From the NCBI RefSeq assembly GCF_008641105.1, contig NZ_VTTI01000004.1, forward strand, positions 124,001 to 188,000: a DNA stretch of 64,000 nt, given 5' to 3'. Each line of letters starts with the position of its first letter. The stretch's first letter is position 1. The notes under the pieces were generated by a model. The model had not been told where the DNA came from and did no database searches. It worked only from the letters and a program-made list of their open reading frames with translations. The translations under genes and the position numbers were made by a program. Shown here piece after piece: positions 1-8,064 of the stretch. The stretch is from Halopseudomonas salina. GTDB lineage: Bacteria; Pseudomonadota; Gammaproteobacteria; Pseudomonadales; Pseudomonadaceae.

Positions 1-254
1 GCTTCGCGGGTTGAATTTGCACCTGTACCGGCAATAACCGGTATGCGACCCGCTACCTGATCGACCACACGACGAATCGCCTCTTTGTGTTCGGCCATGT
101 CCAGCGTTGCTGACTCGCCAGTGGTACCTACAGCAACAATCCCGTCAGTACCTTGTTCGAGGTGAAAATCAACCAGCCGTTCAAGAGCCTGCCAGTCAAG
201 CCCGCCCCGTGAATCCATCGGTGTTGCCAGCGCCACCAGGCTGCCTGAAATCAT
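1..254 (-). CDS. dapA: 4-hydroxy-tetrahydrodipicolinate synthase, N-terminal part (runs off the left edge)
   Basis: Condenses pyruvate with aspartate semialdehyde, the first committed step of the diaminopimelate/lysine pathway in the cytosol. The 84 visible residues begin [13 protein letters not shown] and contain the GTTGES motif, with the pyruvate-carboxylate-binding Thr44 and Thr45 at the family's usual positions. The ATG at 252-254 is preceded by a GGAG ribosome site placed inside a small hairpin (listed separately). The gene is divergent from gcvR, the arrangement known next to bcp in Pseudomonas. The catalytic lysine lies outside the window. Identification is secure; the gene is truncated only by the window edge. 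Confidence 0.95.
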   Translation of the reverse strand, partial: MISGSLVALATPMDSRGGLDWQALERLVDFHLEQGTDGIVAVGTTGESATLDMAEHKEAIRRVVDQVAGRIPVIAGTGANSTRE

Positions 255-255
255 G

Positions 256-270
256 CAACTGCTCCAGTTG
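256..270 (-). promoter_or_regulatory. Hairpin enclosing the dapA ribosome-binding site
   Basis: A perfect inverted repeat, CAACTG-N3-CAGTTG, lies one base upstream of the dapA ATG. In the dapA mRNA the GGAG ribosome site straddles the triloop and one stem arm, so folding would partly hide it. Seen directly in the sequence; a regulatory role is inference. Confidence 0.4.
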
Positions 271-495
271 AAACATTGACCCGCAATGGTACTTTCGCCG
301 TGCTGTCAGCACAAGGGAAGCCACACACAATTCGCGGCCGCGCACAGGCTTCTCACACGCCATTACAGGACCTCGACTACAAGACAGTCGCACACAAGCT
401 GAGATTGATCCCAGGGGCAGACGGGGCGACAATAATACCTCTGACGACCTGCCGGACCTGCGGGGCAAGTCGTAAATCAGCTTTTGAGGAACACC

Positions 496-1053
496 ATGTC
501 GACCCCAGCACCACAGAAGGAACAGTTCCTGGTTATCAGCGCCCTGGGCGGGCAAACCACCACCCTGGTTACCACCTTTACACGATTGTGCATGGAGCAG
601 CGCTGCTTGATCGTCAGTAGCCGCATGAGCAGACACGGCACCTGCTCTGCCCTGCTTCTGCAGGTCAGCGGGAACTGGGATGCGCTCGCACGTCTGGAGA
701 CGCTGCTTCACACGGTGGCACGTCGCGAGCAGTTCACGCTCTCGATGAGCCGCAGCACCACCCTGGATGAACGACCCCAGGCGCTTCCCTACAACGTGTT
801 CGTCACCGCGGCACAGCGGCCTGAATTGTGCGGCGAGCTTTGCGCCTTCTTTCAGCAACTGGAAATCGACATTGAGGAGCTGTTCAGCTTTACCTACATG
901 GCACAGCACACCGGCACAGCCATGTTGAATATGACTTTGACCATCGCCATTCCGGCCAAAACGCAGCTTAGCTGGCTGCGCGAACAGTTTCTGGATTTTT
1001 GTGACGAACTCAATCTGGATGCGGTGATAGAGCCCTGGCGGCCAGTGCACTGA
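496..1053 (+). CDS. gcvR: Glycine cleavage system transcriptional repressor (ACT-domain protein)
   Basis: A 185-residue protein of the GcvR family. It has two tandem ACT-like domains, roughly residues 8-85 and 95-175, which in E. coli bind glycine and the activator GcvA to repress the glycine cleavage operon. The N-terminal segment QFLVISALGGQ is a typical first ACT strand. I start at the ATG at 496 because GAGGA lies five bases upstream; an in-frame ATG at 484 has no such site. Head-to-head with dapA and followed by bcp, the usual Pseudomonas order. The exact target in this genome is not visible. Family assignment is by sequence pattern. Confidence 0.85.
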   Translation: MSTPAPQKEQFLVISALGGQTTTLVTTFTRLCMEQRCLIVSSRMSRHGTCSALLLQVSGNWDALARLETLLHTVARREQFTLSMSRSTTLDERPQALPYNVFVTAAQRPELCGELCAFFQQLEIDIEELFSFTYMAQHTGTAMLNMTLTIAIPAKTQLSWLREQFLDFCDELNLDAVIEPWRPVH

Positions 1054-1110
1054 GATCCGGAACCATAGCCCCTGCCCAACCTGCAACCAACAGCCAAGGA
1101 ACCTCCCGGC

Positions 1111-1575
1111 ATGACCATCGAACTGGACCAACCCGTACCTGCCTTCAACGCTCAGGCAACTAGCGGCATAAAAGTAGACTCCGAGCAGCTTATTGGTCAG
1201 CACTATGTGCTGTATTTCTACCCCAAGGACAATACGCCGGGATGTACTACCGAGGGGCAGGATTTTCGCGCCTGCCATGAAGATTTTGCTGCGGCCAATA
1301 CCCGCATATTCGGCGTGTCACGCGACAGCCTGCGTACCCATGAGAACTTTCGCAGCAAACAGGGCTTTCCCTTTGAACTGATCAGTGACGCGGACGAATC
1401 GCTCTGTCAGCTGTTCGACGTGATCAAGCTGAAGCAGATGTATGGCAAGGAGTACGAGGGAATAGAACGCAGCACATTCCTGGTAGATGCCCAGGGCGTG
1501 CTGCGGGCAGAGTGGCGCAAGGTAAAGGTCAAGGGCCACGTTTCAGAGGTATTGGCTGCAGCCCGGGCTCTCTGA
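1111..1575 (+). CDS. bcp: Thioredoxin-dependent peroxiredoxin, BCP/PrxQ type
   Basis: A cytosolic thiol peroxidase that reduces hydrogen peroxide and organic hydroperoxides with electrons from thioredoxin. It has 154 residues, normal for BCP. The peroxidatic cysteine is Cys45 in YPKDNTPGCTTE. The second cysteine five residues on, present in E. coli BCP (Cys50), is Gln here; Cys55 is the nearest alternative, so resolution may use a different cysteine or an external thiol. Lies 57 bases after gcvR and may be cotranscribed with it. Family call is strong. Confidence 0.93.
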   Translation: MTIELDQPVPAFNAQATSGIKVDSEQLIGQHYVLYFYPKDNTPGCTTEGQDFRACHEDFAAANTRIFGVSRDSLRTHENFRSKQGFPFELISDADESLCQLFDVIKLKQMYGKEYEGIERSTFLVDAQGVLRAEWRKVKVKGHVSEVLAAARAL

Positions 1576-1587
1576 AACCACCACTTT

Positions 1588-2691
1588 CTAGGGAGCCTCA
1601 GCAACCACCTCGCCAGGTTGCAGCTCCCGACCCTGATTTTCTCCCTGCGCCCCCGGCCATGCATTAAGGACCGCCTTGAACAGAGTGGCGAGCGGGATTG
1701 CAAAGAATATCCCCCAGAACCCCCATAGCCCACCGAAAATCAGTACCGCCGCAATGATGGCGACTGGATGCAGATTGACAGCCTCGGAAAACAGAACAGG
1801 AACCAGCACGTTACCGTCCAGGGCCTGAATAACCGCATACACAATCATCAGCACCATGAACTCGTTGCCCAGGCCCCACTGAAAGAGTCCGATCAGAGCG
1901 ATGGGGATCGTGGCAATGGTGGCGCCTATATAGGGCACCAGAACAGAGAATCCGACCATGACCGCCAGCAGTGCAGCGTAATTGAGGCCCAGAACGGCGA
2001 AGCAGACATAGCTGACGGCACCTACGATCAAGATTTCCACCGCCTTGCCACGAATGTAGTTGCCTATCTGCTGATTCATCTCGGTCCAGACTTCATTCAT
2101 CAAACGCCGCTCGCGGGGAAGCCGCCCTACCAGCCAGGCGATAATCTTGTCGCTATCCATCAGAAAGAAGAACACCAGAATCGGCACCAGCACCAGATAG
2201 ACCAGGATGGTAAGCAACATGGGTAAACCAGCCAGAGACTGGGACAAGAGCCATTGCCCGAACTGCCCAAGCTCACCATTGATCGACGCCACTATCCGAT
2301 CGATCTGACCAGAGGACACCAGTGCAGGATACTGGTCAGGCAGGTGCGCCAACTGCGCCTGCCATTCAACCAGCATACGTGGCAACTCATTGAACAGATT
2401 GATCACCTGCCGCCACACCAGCGGCACGACAATACCGAACAGAGCCGCCAACGCACTAAGAAACAGCAAAAACACCAGCCAGACGGCAATCGCCTGGTGA
2501 ACTCCCCACTTCTTGAGGCGGGTGACCATACCCTGCAACAGATAGGCGAGCACCACCCCGGTCAGCAGTGGAGCAATGCTGTCACCAAAGGAGATGATAA
2601 TCGCAAAACCCAATGCGAGGAGTACCGCCAGAACGACTGCTTCCTCGTCGGAAAAGTAGCGATGCACCCAGTTACGGAATACCTTGATCAT
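1588..2691 (-). CDS. AI-2E family / PerM-type membrane permease
   Basis: A 367-residue polytopic inner-membrane protein of the AI-2E transporter family (PF01594), with about seven or eight hydrophobic segments: two near residues 17-60, one near 60-85, then a long loop and a C-terminal cluster from about 145 on. Members export small molecules or ions and the substrate cannot be read from sequence. The ATG at 2691 is chosen because AGGAG precedes it; an upstream in-frame GTG at 2706 overlaps that site and the tusA-like stop. Convergent with bcp. A same-family paralogue lies at 29660-30778. Confidence 0.85.
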   Translation of the reverse strand: MIKVFRNWVHRYFSDEEAVVLAVLLALGFAIIISFGDSIAPLLTGVVLAYLLQGMVTRLKKWGVHQAIAVWLVFLLFLSALAALFGIVVPLVWRQVINLFNELPRMLVEWQAQLAHLPDQYPALVSSGQIDRIVASINGELGQFGQWLLSQSLAGLPMLLTILVYLVLVPILVFFFLMDSDKIIAWLVGRLPRERRLMNEVWTEMNQQIGNYIRGKAVEILIVGAVSYVCFAVLGLNYAALLAVMVGFSVLVPYIGATIATIPIALIGLFQWGLGNEFMVLMIVYAVIQALDGNVLVPVLFSEAVNLHPVAIIAAVLIFGGLWGFWGIFFAIPLATLFKAVLNAWPGAQGENQGRELQPGEVVAEAP

Positions 2692-2702
2692 GCCTGTTGA
2701 TC

Positions 2703-2951
2703 TCACTCCTTACGCAACCAATAATGAAATTCATGGTCCTGAACGGAGGACTCGAGCAGGGAGTGACCGGCAAGCTCGCAAAATCGCTTGAAATCCCGTT
2801 GCGAACCAGCGTCCGTCGCCAAAACCTGCAATATCTCTCCACTTGCCATCTTGTTGAGGGCCTGCTTGGCCTTGAGCAGAGGCAATGGACAACTCAGCCC
2901 CCGGGCATCAAGTCTCTGGTCGGCGGTGAAGGTGCTGGGGGCGTCAGCCAT
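2703..2951 (-). CDS. TusA-like sulfurtransferase (SirA/YeeD family)
   Basis: A small 82-residue cytosolic protein with the family signature RGLSCPLPLLKAK; Cys21 is the persulfide-carrying residue of the CPxP motif. TusA-type proteins relay sulfur to tRNA thiolation, molybdenum cofactor or other acceptors. It sits directly upstream of the permease gene (12 bases between stop and ATG) and divergent from bepA, matching the Pseudomonas neighbourhood. Which sulfur pathway it serves is not shown here; TusA proper is usually encoded elsewhere, so no gene symbol is assigned. Confidence 0.85.
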   Translation of the reverse strand: MADAPSTFTADQRLDARGLSCPLPLLKAKQALNKMASGEILQVLATDAGSQRDFKRFCELAGHSLLESSVQDHEFHYWLRKE

Positions 2952-3037
2952 GCGAGGCTCCTGATCAACTAGTGCTACAGTATAGCCCTCGGGGGTTGAT
3001 GGCAGACAATCTTATCCCACTGGATACGCAGGTAATC

Positions 3038-4513
3038 ATGTATAGCATCACAGCGCTACCCATCAGGCGACTACGCACCGGTTTACAGGGGCTGGCACTT
3101 GGGCTGCTGGTCAGTTTCGCTGCGCCATCCCTTGGCGCCACAGAATTCAACCTACCGTCCCTGGGAGATACCAGCTCGTCCATCATGTCTGCGCAGCAGG
3201 AATACCAGCTGGGCCGGGCATGGTTGTCCATGCTGCGCGGCGCCGTTCCCACAATGGATGATCCCCTGCTCAAGGACTTTATCGAGCGTCATGTCTATGG
3301 CCTGGTAGAAACCAGCCAACTGTCTGACCGACGCCTGGCCTTCGTCCTGATTGAGAGTCCGCAGTTGAATGCCTTTGCCGCGCCCGGCGGGGTGGTCGGT
3401 GTGAATGGCGGACTCTTTTTGAACGCCTATACCGAAGCCGAGTTTGCCTCGGTCATGGCCCACGAACTTGCCCACCTGTCACAACGCCATTTTGCCCGCA
3501 ATCTACAACAGCAGGAGCGCATGCGCATCCCCATGATGACCGCCATGCTGGCCGGTGTCATTCTGGCAGCGGCTGGTGGCGGTGACGCCGGGATCGCTGC
3601 CCTGGCGTCCACTCAGGCGGCGGCAATACAGGAACAACGGCGATTCTCCCGCCAGAACGAGCAGGAGGCTGACCGAATCGGATTGATCAACCTGGAACGT
3701 GCCGGATACGACCCCGAGGCAATGCCCGACATGTTTGAGCGTCTCGCGCAAATGGGCAGGTTCAGCCGCAAGCCGCCGGAGTTTCTCTTGACCCACCCGG
3801 TGACACAGTCGCGTATCGCCGACTCACGCAACCGGGCAGAGCAATTGAAGAATGGCGGACAAAGCGATAGCCCGGAGTATCAGATGATGCGTGCCCGGGT
3901 ACAGCTACATTATGAGCAAAGTCCCGGACTTGCGGCGCAGCGCTTTCGAATCCTGCTAGATGAACACGAGGGCGACCACGCGGCAGCAAGGTACGGACTC
4001 GTTTTGGCATTGATTCGCGGCGGGCAGCATGCAGAGGCTGCCAGCGTTATCGAGCCACTGCTCGCCAGTCAGGGCGACAATCTGGCTGTCAATCTCGCAG
4101 CCGTGGAGCTGGACATCAGCCGAAGCAAACTGGATCAGGCGCTTGCCCGCGTAGACCGCCTATTGCTGATCAATCCGGAAAGCTATCCCCTGCAGGAGGC
4201 CAAGGCGGATATTTTGTTGCGAAGCCGGCGTTATGCCGAGGCGGAAAAGGTGATCAACCGGCTGGCGAGCCAGCGCGAAAACGACCCTGATGTGTGGTAC
4301 CTGACCGCAGAGATACGCGGCCTGGCGGGCAATATCGTGGGCGTCCATACCGCCAGGGCTGAGTACTTCATGCTCGCCGGCGACCTGGACCAGGCTGCCG
4401 AGCAGTTGGACCTGGCAGCCGTGCGCGCGGGGGACGATTATGTCCAAAGCGCTCGCATTCAAGCCCGTCAGCAGTACCTGATGGAGCAGCGCGCCATTAT
4501 AGAAAATATGTGA
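3038..4513 (+). CDS. bepA: Periplasmic beta-barrel assembly-enhancing protease, M48 family with TPR repeats
   Basis: A zinc metalloprotease and chaperone that helps LptD assembly and degrades stalled outer-membrane proteins. The 491-residue product starts with a signal peptide (basic RRLRTG, hydrophobic core, cleavage after SLGA). The metal site is His142-Glu-Leu-Ala-His146, with Glu210 in NEQEADRIGL as third ligand. The half after about residue 290 is TPR-like. The ATG at 3038 is chosen because AGG lies just upstream and it opens a clean signal peptide; the frame is open back to 2972. Convergent with nadA, one base apart. Confidence 0.9.
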   Translation: MYSITALPIRRLRTGLQGLALGLLVSFAAPSLGATEFNLPSLGDTSSSIMSAQQEYQLGRAWLSMLRGAVPTMDDPLLKDFIERHVYGLVETSQLSDRRLAFVLIESPQLNAFAAPGGVVGVNGGLFLNAYTEAEFASVMAHELAHLSQRHFARNLQQQERMRIPMMTAMLAGVILAAAGGGDAGIAALASTQAAAIQEQRRFSRQNEQEADRIGLINLERAGYDPEAMPDMFERLAQMGRFSRKPPEFLLTHPVTQSRIADSRNRAEQLKNGGQSDSPEYQMMRARVQLHYEQSPGLAAQRFRILLDEHEGDHAAARYGLVLALIRGGQHAEAASVIEPLLASQGDNLAVNLAAVELDISRSKLDQALARVDRLLLINPESYPLQEAKADILLRSRRYAEAEKVINRLASQRENDPDVWYLTAEIRGLAGNIVGVHTARAEYFMLAGDLDQAAEQLDLAAVRAGDDYVQSARIQARQQYLMEQRAIIENM

Positions 4514-5572
4514 TCAGGCGTTCCCGACGGCGTTGAGACGAGCCTGGCGAGTGAATTCGAGCATTCGTTCCAGCGGCTTCACCGCCTGGGGAACAAGATG
4601 CTCAGGCACCAGGATTTCATTAGTGCCCTGTTCCAGACTCTGCAATAGTGCCGGCAGGGTGTTCATGGCCATCCAGGGGCAATGTGCACAGCTGCGGCAG
4701 GTAGCACCACTACCCGCAGTTGGCGCCTCGATCAACAACTTGCCCGGAGCGCCCTGCTGCATCTTGTAGAAGATGCCCCGATCAGTGGCAACGATAAAGG
4801 TAGGATTCGGGAGGGTCTGAGTCGCCTTGATCAGCTGGCTGGTTGAGCCCACCACGTCTGCAAGCTCCACTACCGACATGGGTGACTCGGGATGTACCAG
4901 AATAGCAGCATCGGGATATACGGCCTTGAGATCCAGCAATGCCTTGGCCTTGAACTCCTCGTGAACGATGCATGAACCCTCCCAGAGAAGCATGTCTGCA
5001 CCAGTTTCACGCTGTATGTAATTACCCAGATGCTGGTCAGGTGCCCAGATGATCTTCTCGCCCTTGTCCATCAGGTGGCCAACGATTTCGAGCGCGCAGC
5101 TCGAAGTCACCACCCAATCCGCCCGCGCCTTGACGGCGGCTGAGGTATTGGCATAAACGACTACAGTCCGATCCGGGTGCTGATCGCAAAAGGCAGAGAA
5201 CTCCTCTATCGGACAGCCGATATCCAGTGAGCAGGTGGCCTCGAGCGTGGGCATCAGAACCTGCTTCTCGGGACTGAGGATCTTGGACGTTTCACCCATG
5301 AAGCGCACACCAGCTACTACCAGGGTGCTGGCCGGATGTTCCTTGCCAAAACGCGCCATTTCCAGGGAATCGGAGACGCAGCCACCTGTTTCTTCGGCTA
5401 ACGCCTGTAGCACAGGATCGGTGTAGTAATGGGCAACCAGGACGGCATCACGTGCGAGTAGCGCCGAGCGGATACGTGCTTTGTAATCGGCCTCTTCCGC
5501 TGTAGTGAGGGGCGCAACCTGCTTGGCCGCAAGATGGGCCTGAACCAACACCCGCTCGGGAATCTGTGACAT
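4514..5572 (-). CDS. nadA: Quinolinate synthase A
   Basis: Condenses iminoaspartate with dihydroxyacetone phosphate to quinolinate in de novo NAD synthesis, using a [4Fe-4S] cluster. The 352-residue product has the expected ligands Cys114 ([10 protein letters not shown]), Cys201 (GSCIVHEE) and Cys298, the last in the C-x2-C-x2-C stretch CRSCAHCPW. The ATG at 5572 follows an AGGA and gives the usual start of Pseudomonas NadA; the frame is open further to 5641. The nadB partner is not in the window. Complete, with every key residue in place. Confidence 0.97.
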   Translation of the reverse strand: MSQIPERVLVQAHLAAKQVAPLTTAEEADYKARIRSALLARDAVLVAHYYTDPVLQALAEETGGCVSDSLEMARFGKEHPASTLVVAGVRFMGETSKILSPEKQVLMPTLEATCSLDIGCPIEEFSAFCDQHPDRTVVVYANTSAAVKARADWVVTSSCALEIVGHLMDKGEKIIWAPDQHLGNYIQRETGADMLLWEGSCIVHEEFKAKALLDLKAVYPDAAILVHPESPMSVVELADVVGSTSQLIKATQTLPNPTFIVATDRGIFYKMQQGAPGKLLIEAPTAGSGATCRSCAHCPWMAMNTLPALLQSLEQGTNEILVPEHLVPQAVKPLERMLEFTRQARLNAVGNA

Positions 5573-5690
5573 GACAAGGATCCTGTAGTCGTGACAATGG
5601 CTGGCATTATACCACGCCGTCTGCTCTGAATAATGGATCACTGCCGTGGCGCTGGCCTGCTCCAGCCCATCACCTTGAAGGCGACCTGAA

Positions 5691-5712
5691 CGGGCTGTAA
5701 TCCTACAGCCCG
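5691..5712 (-). terminator. Stem-loop downstream of the DUF2383 gene
   Basis: A perfect 9-bp stem (5691-5699 with 5704-5712) around a 4-base loop, downstream of the gene at 5784-6242 and upstream of nadA. No U-tract follows on either strand, so this would be a weak or Rho-assisted terminator, or an mRNA-stabilising structure. Confidence 0.4.
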
Positions 5713-5783
5713 CTTATCCTGACGGTCACACTGCAGGGCGTGGGCATTTATACGTCCCGCGCCCAACTCAGGATACAGACTGG

Positions 5784-6242
5784 TTAACTGCGAGCGCGTT
5801 CTGCGTCACGCAATGCCTTGATCTGATCGTGGTTACGCAGCACACCCTGATACTGACGTTCTACGACCTGGCGTACGTCAGCGGGCAAATCCGCTTCGAG
5901 AGCTTCCTTGTAGCTCTTTTTGGCGACATCTTCCCCGCGCTCGCACTCGTTGAGAATAGCCTTTTCGTCTTTTCCCGAGATCATTGACTTGAGGTCGACC
6001 CAGCGGCGGTGCATATCACCTGCCAGGCTAGTATCGTCTTCCGGGTCACCACCCAGACGTACCACAATCCCCTGGAGCTCTGTAGCTGCCTTACCACATT
6101 CCATGGCGTGATCACTGAGCAATGCCTTGAGCTCGGGCCGCTTCACGTCGTCCGCGCATACCTTGAAACCTTTCTCACCATCCTTGCAAGTCTCGATAAG
6201 ATCGTTGAGAACCTTGATGGTTTCTTTCGCTGCTGAAGTCAT
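5784..6242 (-). CDS. PA2169-type four-helix-bundle protein (DUF2383)
   Basis: A 152-residue, mostly helical, charged protein of the ferritin-like DUF2383/PA2169 family. The helices run about residues 3-33, 38-62, 78-112 and 115-150. Residues such as E16, C18, H46 and C50 could form a metal site but this is not proven. No signal peptide or membrane segment. A strong GGAGGAAGG site precedes the ATG at 6242. Family members are often stress- or stationary-phase-induced; function is unknown. Probably monocistronic: tRNA-Lys lies more than 200 bases upstream and a stem-loop follows. Confidence 0.8.
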   Translation of the reverse strand: MTSAAKETIKVLNDLIETCKDGEKGFKVCADDVKRPELKALLSDHAMECGKAATELQGIVVRLGGDPEDDTSLAGDMHRRWVDLKSMISGKDEKAILNECERGEDVAKKSYKEALEADLPADVRQVVERQYQGVLRNHDQIKALRDAERARS

Positions 6243-6475
6243 AGACCTTCCTCCGTTCATTACATGATTGCGATGATGGAAAAGACAGATTGCGTCATTC
6301 CATTTGCCAGAGTTTGGACTTTGCCGGCATAGGGAGGTTCAACCATTAAATTGAGGGGCTAGAGACAAGGAAATGCCACGTCGAGCTTTCAGTACGCAGG
6401 AAAGCAGCCGATTGGACGGAATCAGGAAGCGGAAAAAGGGGTATGGGGTATTTCAGGATAAACAGAGGGGAAAAA

Positions 6476-6551
6476 TGGTGGGTCGTGTAGGATTCGAACC
6501 TACGACCAATTGGTTAAAAGCCAACTGCTCTACCAACTGAGCTAACGACCC
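6476..6551 (-). tRNA. tRNA-Lys (anticodon TTT)
   Basis: Seventy-six bases read on the minus strand from GGGTCGTTAGCTCAG to an encoded CCA. The acceptor stem GGGTCGT/ACGACCC, D-loop GTTGGTAGAG, anticodon loop CTTTTAA and T-arm GGTTCGAATCC all fit a canonical tRNA. This tRNA gene between queC and nadA is, from memory, the attachment site used by genomic islands in P. aeruginosa. Here its 3' side holds no integrase or second partial copy. Confidence 0.98.
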
Positions 6552-6563
6552 GGAACGCGCGCT

Positions 6564-6591
6564 ATAGTACTGATTTATCAGATAAACTCAA
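6564..6591 (-). promoter_or_regulatory. Sigma-70-type promoter for tRNA-Lys
   Basis: Minus strand: -35 TTGAGT (6586-6591), a 16-base spacer and -10 TACTAT (6564-6569), followed by the GC-rich discriminator AGCGCGCG typical of stringently controlled stable-RNA promoters. An A-tract (6592-6600) lies just upstream and could act as an UP element. The tRNA-Ser gene has a matching arrangement. Confidence 0.6.
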
Positions 6592-6598
6592 GTTTTTT

Positions 6599-7282
6599 TT
6601 ACATCCCCGCGTAACGTGTCGGATCCTTTAGCCCCGCAGCCTCGAATCCCTCTGAGCGCAGACGGCAACTGTCGCAGCGGCCACAGGCTCGCCCCTGATC
6701 ATCTGCCTGATAGCAAGAAACGGTCAGGCTGTAATCGACACCCAACTGTACACCTGATTCGACTATCCGAGCTTTACTCATATTCTGCAGGGGAGCCCTG
6801 ATGCGAAACCCGACACCTTCGATGCCTGCACGTGTAGCGAGATTGGCTACTGTCTCAAAAGCTTGTATGAAAGCCGGCCTGCAGTCGGGGTAACCGGAAT
6901 AATCGACAGCGTTAACACCAATGAAGATGTCCTTTGCCTCGAGTACCTCTGCCCAACCCAGCGCCAAGGCCAGAAAGACGGTGTTACGTGCCGGCACATA
7001 GGTAACAGGGATCCCTTCTCCCGCCTCCTCTGGTACAGCGATACTGACGTCAGTCAGGGCTGAGCCCCCCATTCCATCAAGATCCAGCTTGATCACCTTG
7101 TGGGCTGCTACAGCGGCGCTCGCTGCGAGACGTGCCGCTGCGTTGAGCTCTGCCCGATGGCGCTGACCATAATCGAAGCTCAATGTGTGACACAGATAGC
7201 CTTCCGCCTGGGCCATCGCCAGAACCGTTGCAGAATCCAGGCCGCCAGATAGCAGCACGACCGCTTTTTTACTATTCGTCAT
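6599..7282 (-). CDS. queC: 7-cyano-7-deazaguanine (preQ0) synthase
   Basis: Converts 7-carboxy-7-deazaguanine plus ammonia and ATP to preQ0 on the queuosine pathway. The 227-residue protein has the PP-loop SGGLDS at 12-17 and the zinc-binding cysteines Cys190, Cys200, Cys203 and Cys206 (CGRCDSC). It starts one base after the queE stop (TGATATG), so the two are translationally coupled. The frame is open back to 7372 but that start would lie inside queE. Complete; the remaining pathway genes are outside the window. Confidence 0.96.
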   Translation of the reverse strand: MTNSKKAVVLLSGGLDSATVLAMAQAEGYLCHTLSFDYGQRHRAELNAAARLAASAAVAAHKVIKLDLDGMGGSALTDVSIAVPEEAGEGIPVTYVPARNTVFLALALGWAEVLEAKDIFIGVNAVDYSGYPDCRPAFIQAFETVANLATRAGIEGVGFRIRAPLQNMSKARIVESGVQLGVDYSLTVSCYQADDQGRACGRCDSCRLRSEGFEAAGLKDPTRYAGM

Positions 7283-7283
7283 A

Positions 7284-7943
7284 TCAATGTCCAGGCTCGT
7301 CGTTCCACAGATATTTATGCAGCTGTAGCTGAAAACGGACTGGCAAGTTGTCCTCCATAATCCACTCAGCAAGGAGCTTTGGGACTAGCTGTTCGTGGCT
7401 GGGCGAGAACAGCACTTCATCTACCCGCTCCGGCAACGAGTACTCGTCCAGCTTGAAGCGCGCCCATTCATAATCCTGCCTGCTACAGACCACAAACTTC
7501 ACCTGGTCATGTTTACCGAGCACCGCCATATTTCCATACAGATTGCGGCCGGACTCTGCCGAATCTGGCGTTTTCAGGTCTACCACCCTGCTCACACGCG
7601 GATCCACTGCACTGACATCCAAGGCGCCACTGGTCTCGAGCGACACCTGATAGCCCGCATCACAAAGCGCTTGCAGCAATGGGAGACAATTAGGCTGGGC
7701 GAGAGGCTCACCACCGGTTACGCAGATGAAACGCGGTTTGAACCGCTCTATGCGTGCAAGAATTGCGGACAGGCTGTGAACTTCGCCACCAGTAAAGGCG
7801 TAAGCAGTATCACAGTACTGACATCGCAAAGGGCATCCCGTCAGACGTACGAAAACGGTGGGTAACCCGATCGAGCGGCTTTCACCCTGAAGGGAATAAA
7901 ATATCTCCGTGATCCGGAGCGTTGCGCAAAGATCGACTGACAT
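7284..7943 (-). CDS. queE: 7-carboxy-7-deazaguanine synthase (radical SAM)
   Basis: A radical-SAM enzyme that contracts 6-carboxy-tetrahydropterin to 7-carboxy-7-deazaguanine for queuosine. It has 219 residues, with the [4Fe-4S] motif Cys37-PLR-Cys41-QY-Cys44 and the SAM-binding TGGEPL. I use the ATG at 7943, giving an N-terminus just before [13 protein letters not shown] as in homologues. The ribosome site is weak and an in-frame ATG at 7952 is possible. Coupled to queC downstream; a stem-loop separates it from cpoB. Confidence 0.94.
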   Translation of the reverse strand: MSVDLCATLRITEIFYSLQGESRSIGLPTVFVRLTGCPLRCQYCDTAYAFTGGEVHSLSAILARIERFKPRFICVTGGEPLAQPNCLPLLQALCDAGYQVSLETSGALDVSAVDPRVSRVVDLKTPDSAESGRNLYGNMAVLGKHDQVKFVVCSRQDYEWARFKLDEYSLPERVDEVLFSPSHEQLVPKLLAEWIMEDNLPVRFQLQLHKYLWNDEPGH

Positions 7944-7996
7944 GTTTGGCATCCAGGGCTGGACTGCTGAAAAGGCAGAGGCCCGTTGGGACGATC

Positions 7997-8027
7997 GCTT
8001 GCACACCTGATGAATCAGGAAGCAAGC
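7997..8027 (-). other. Two-part stem-loop between cpoB and queE
   Basis: Outer stem GCTTGC/GCAAGC and inner stem CCTGAT/ATCAGG, separated by a small internal loop, in the cpoB-queE gap. No U-run follows on the minus strand. It may end or attenuate transcription from the Tol-Pal operon, or lie in the queE leader. I could not match it to any preQ1 riboswitch class. Confidence 0.4.
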
Positions 8028-8064
8028 ATGATGGCCGTAATAGTAAGAGTGGGGCGGGTATCTC

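Noticed and set aside
196..1278. A 360-codon open frame on the minus strand opposite gcvR and bcp
   Set aside because: It lies antisense to two well-recognised genes, its translation has no family pattern, and it overlaps the dapA start region.
7944..8064. preQ1 riboswitch before queE
   Set aside because: The conserved preQ1 core sequences I know are absent; only a plain stem-loop is visible.
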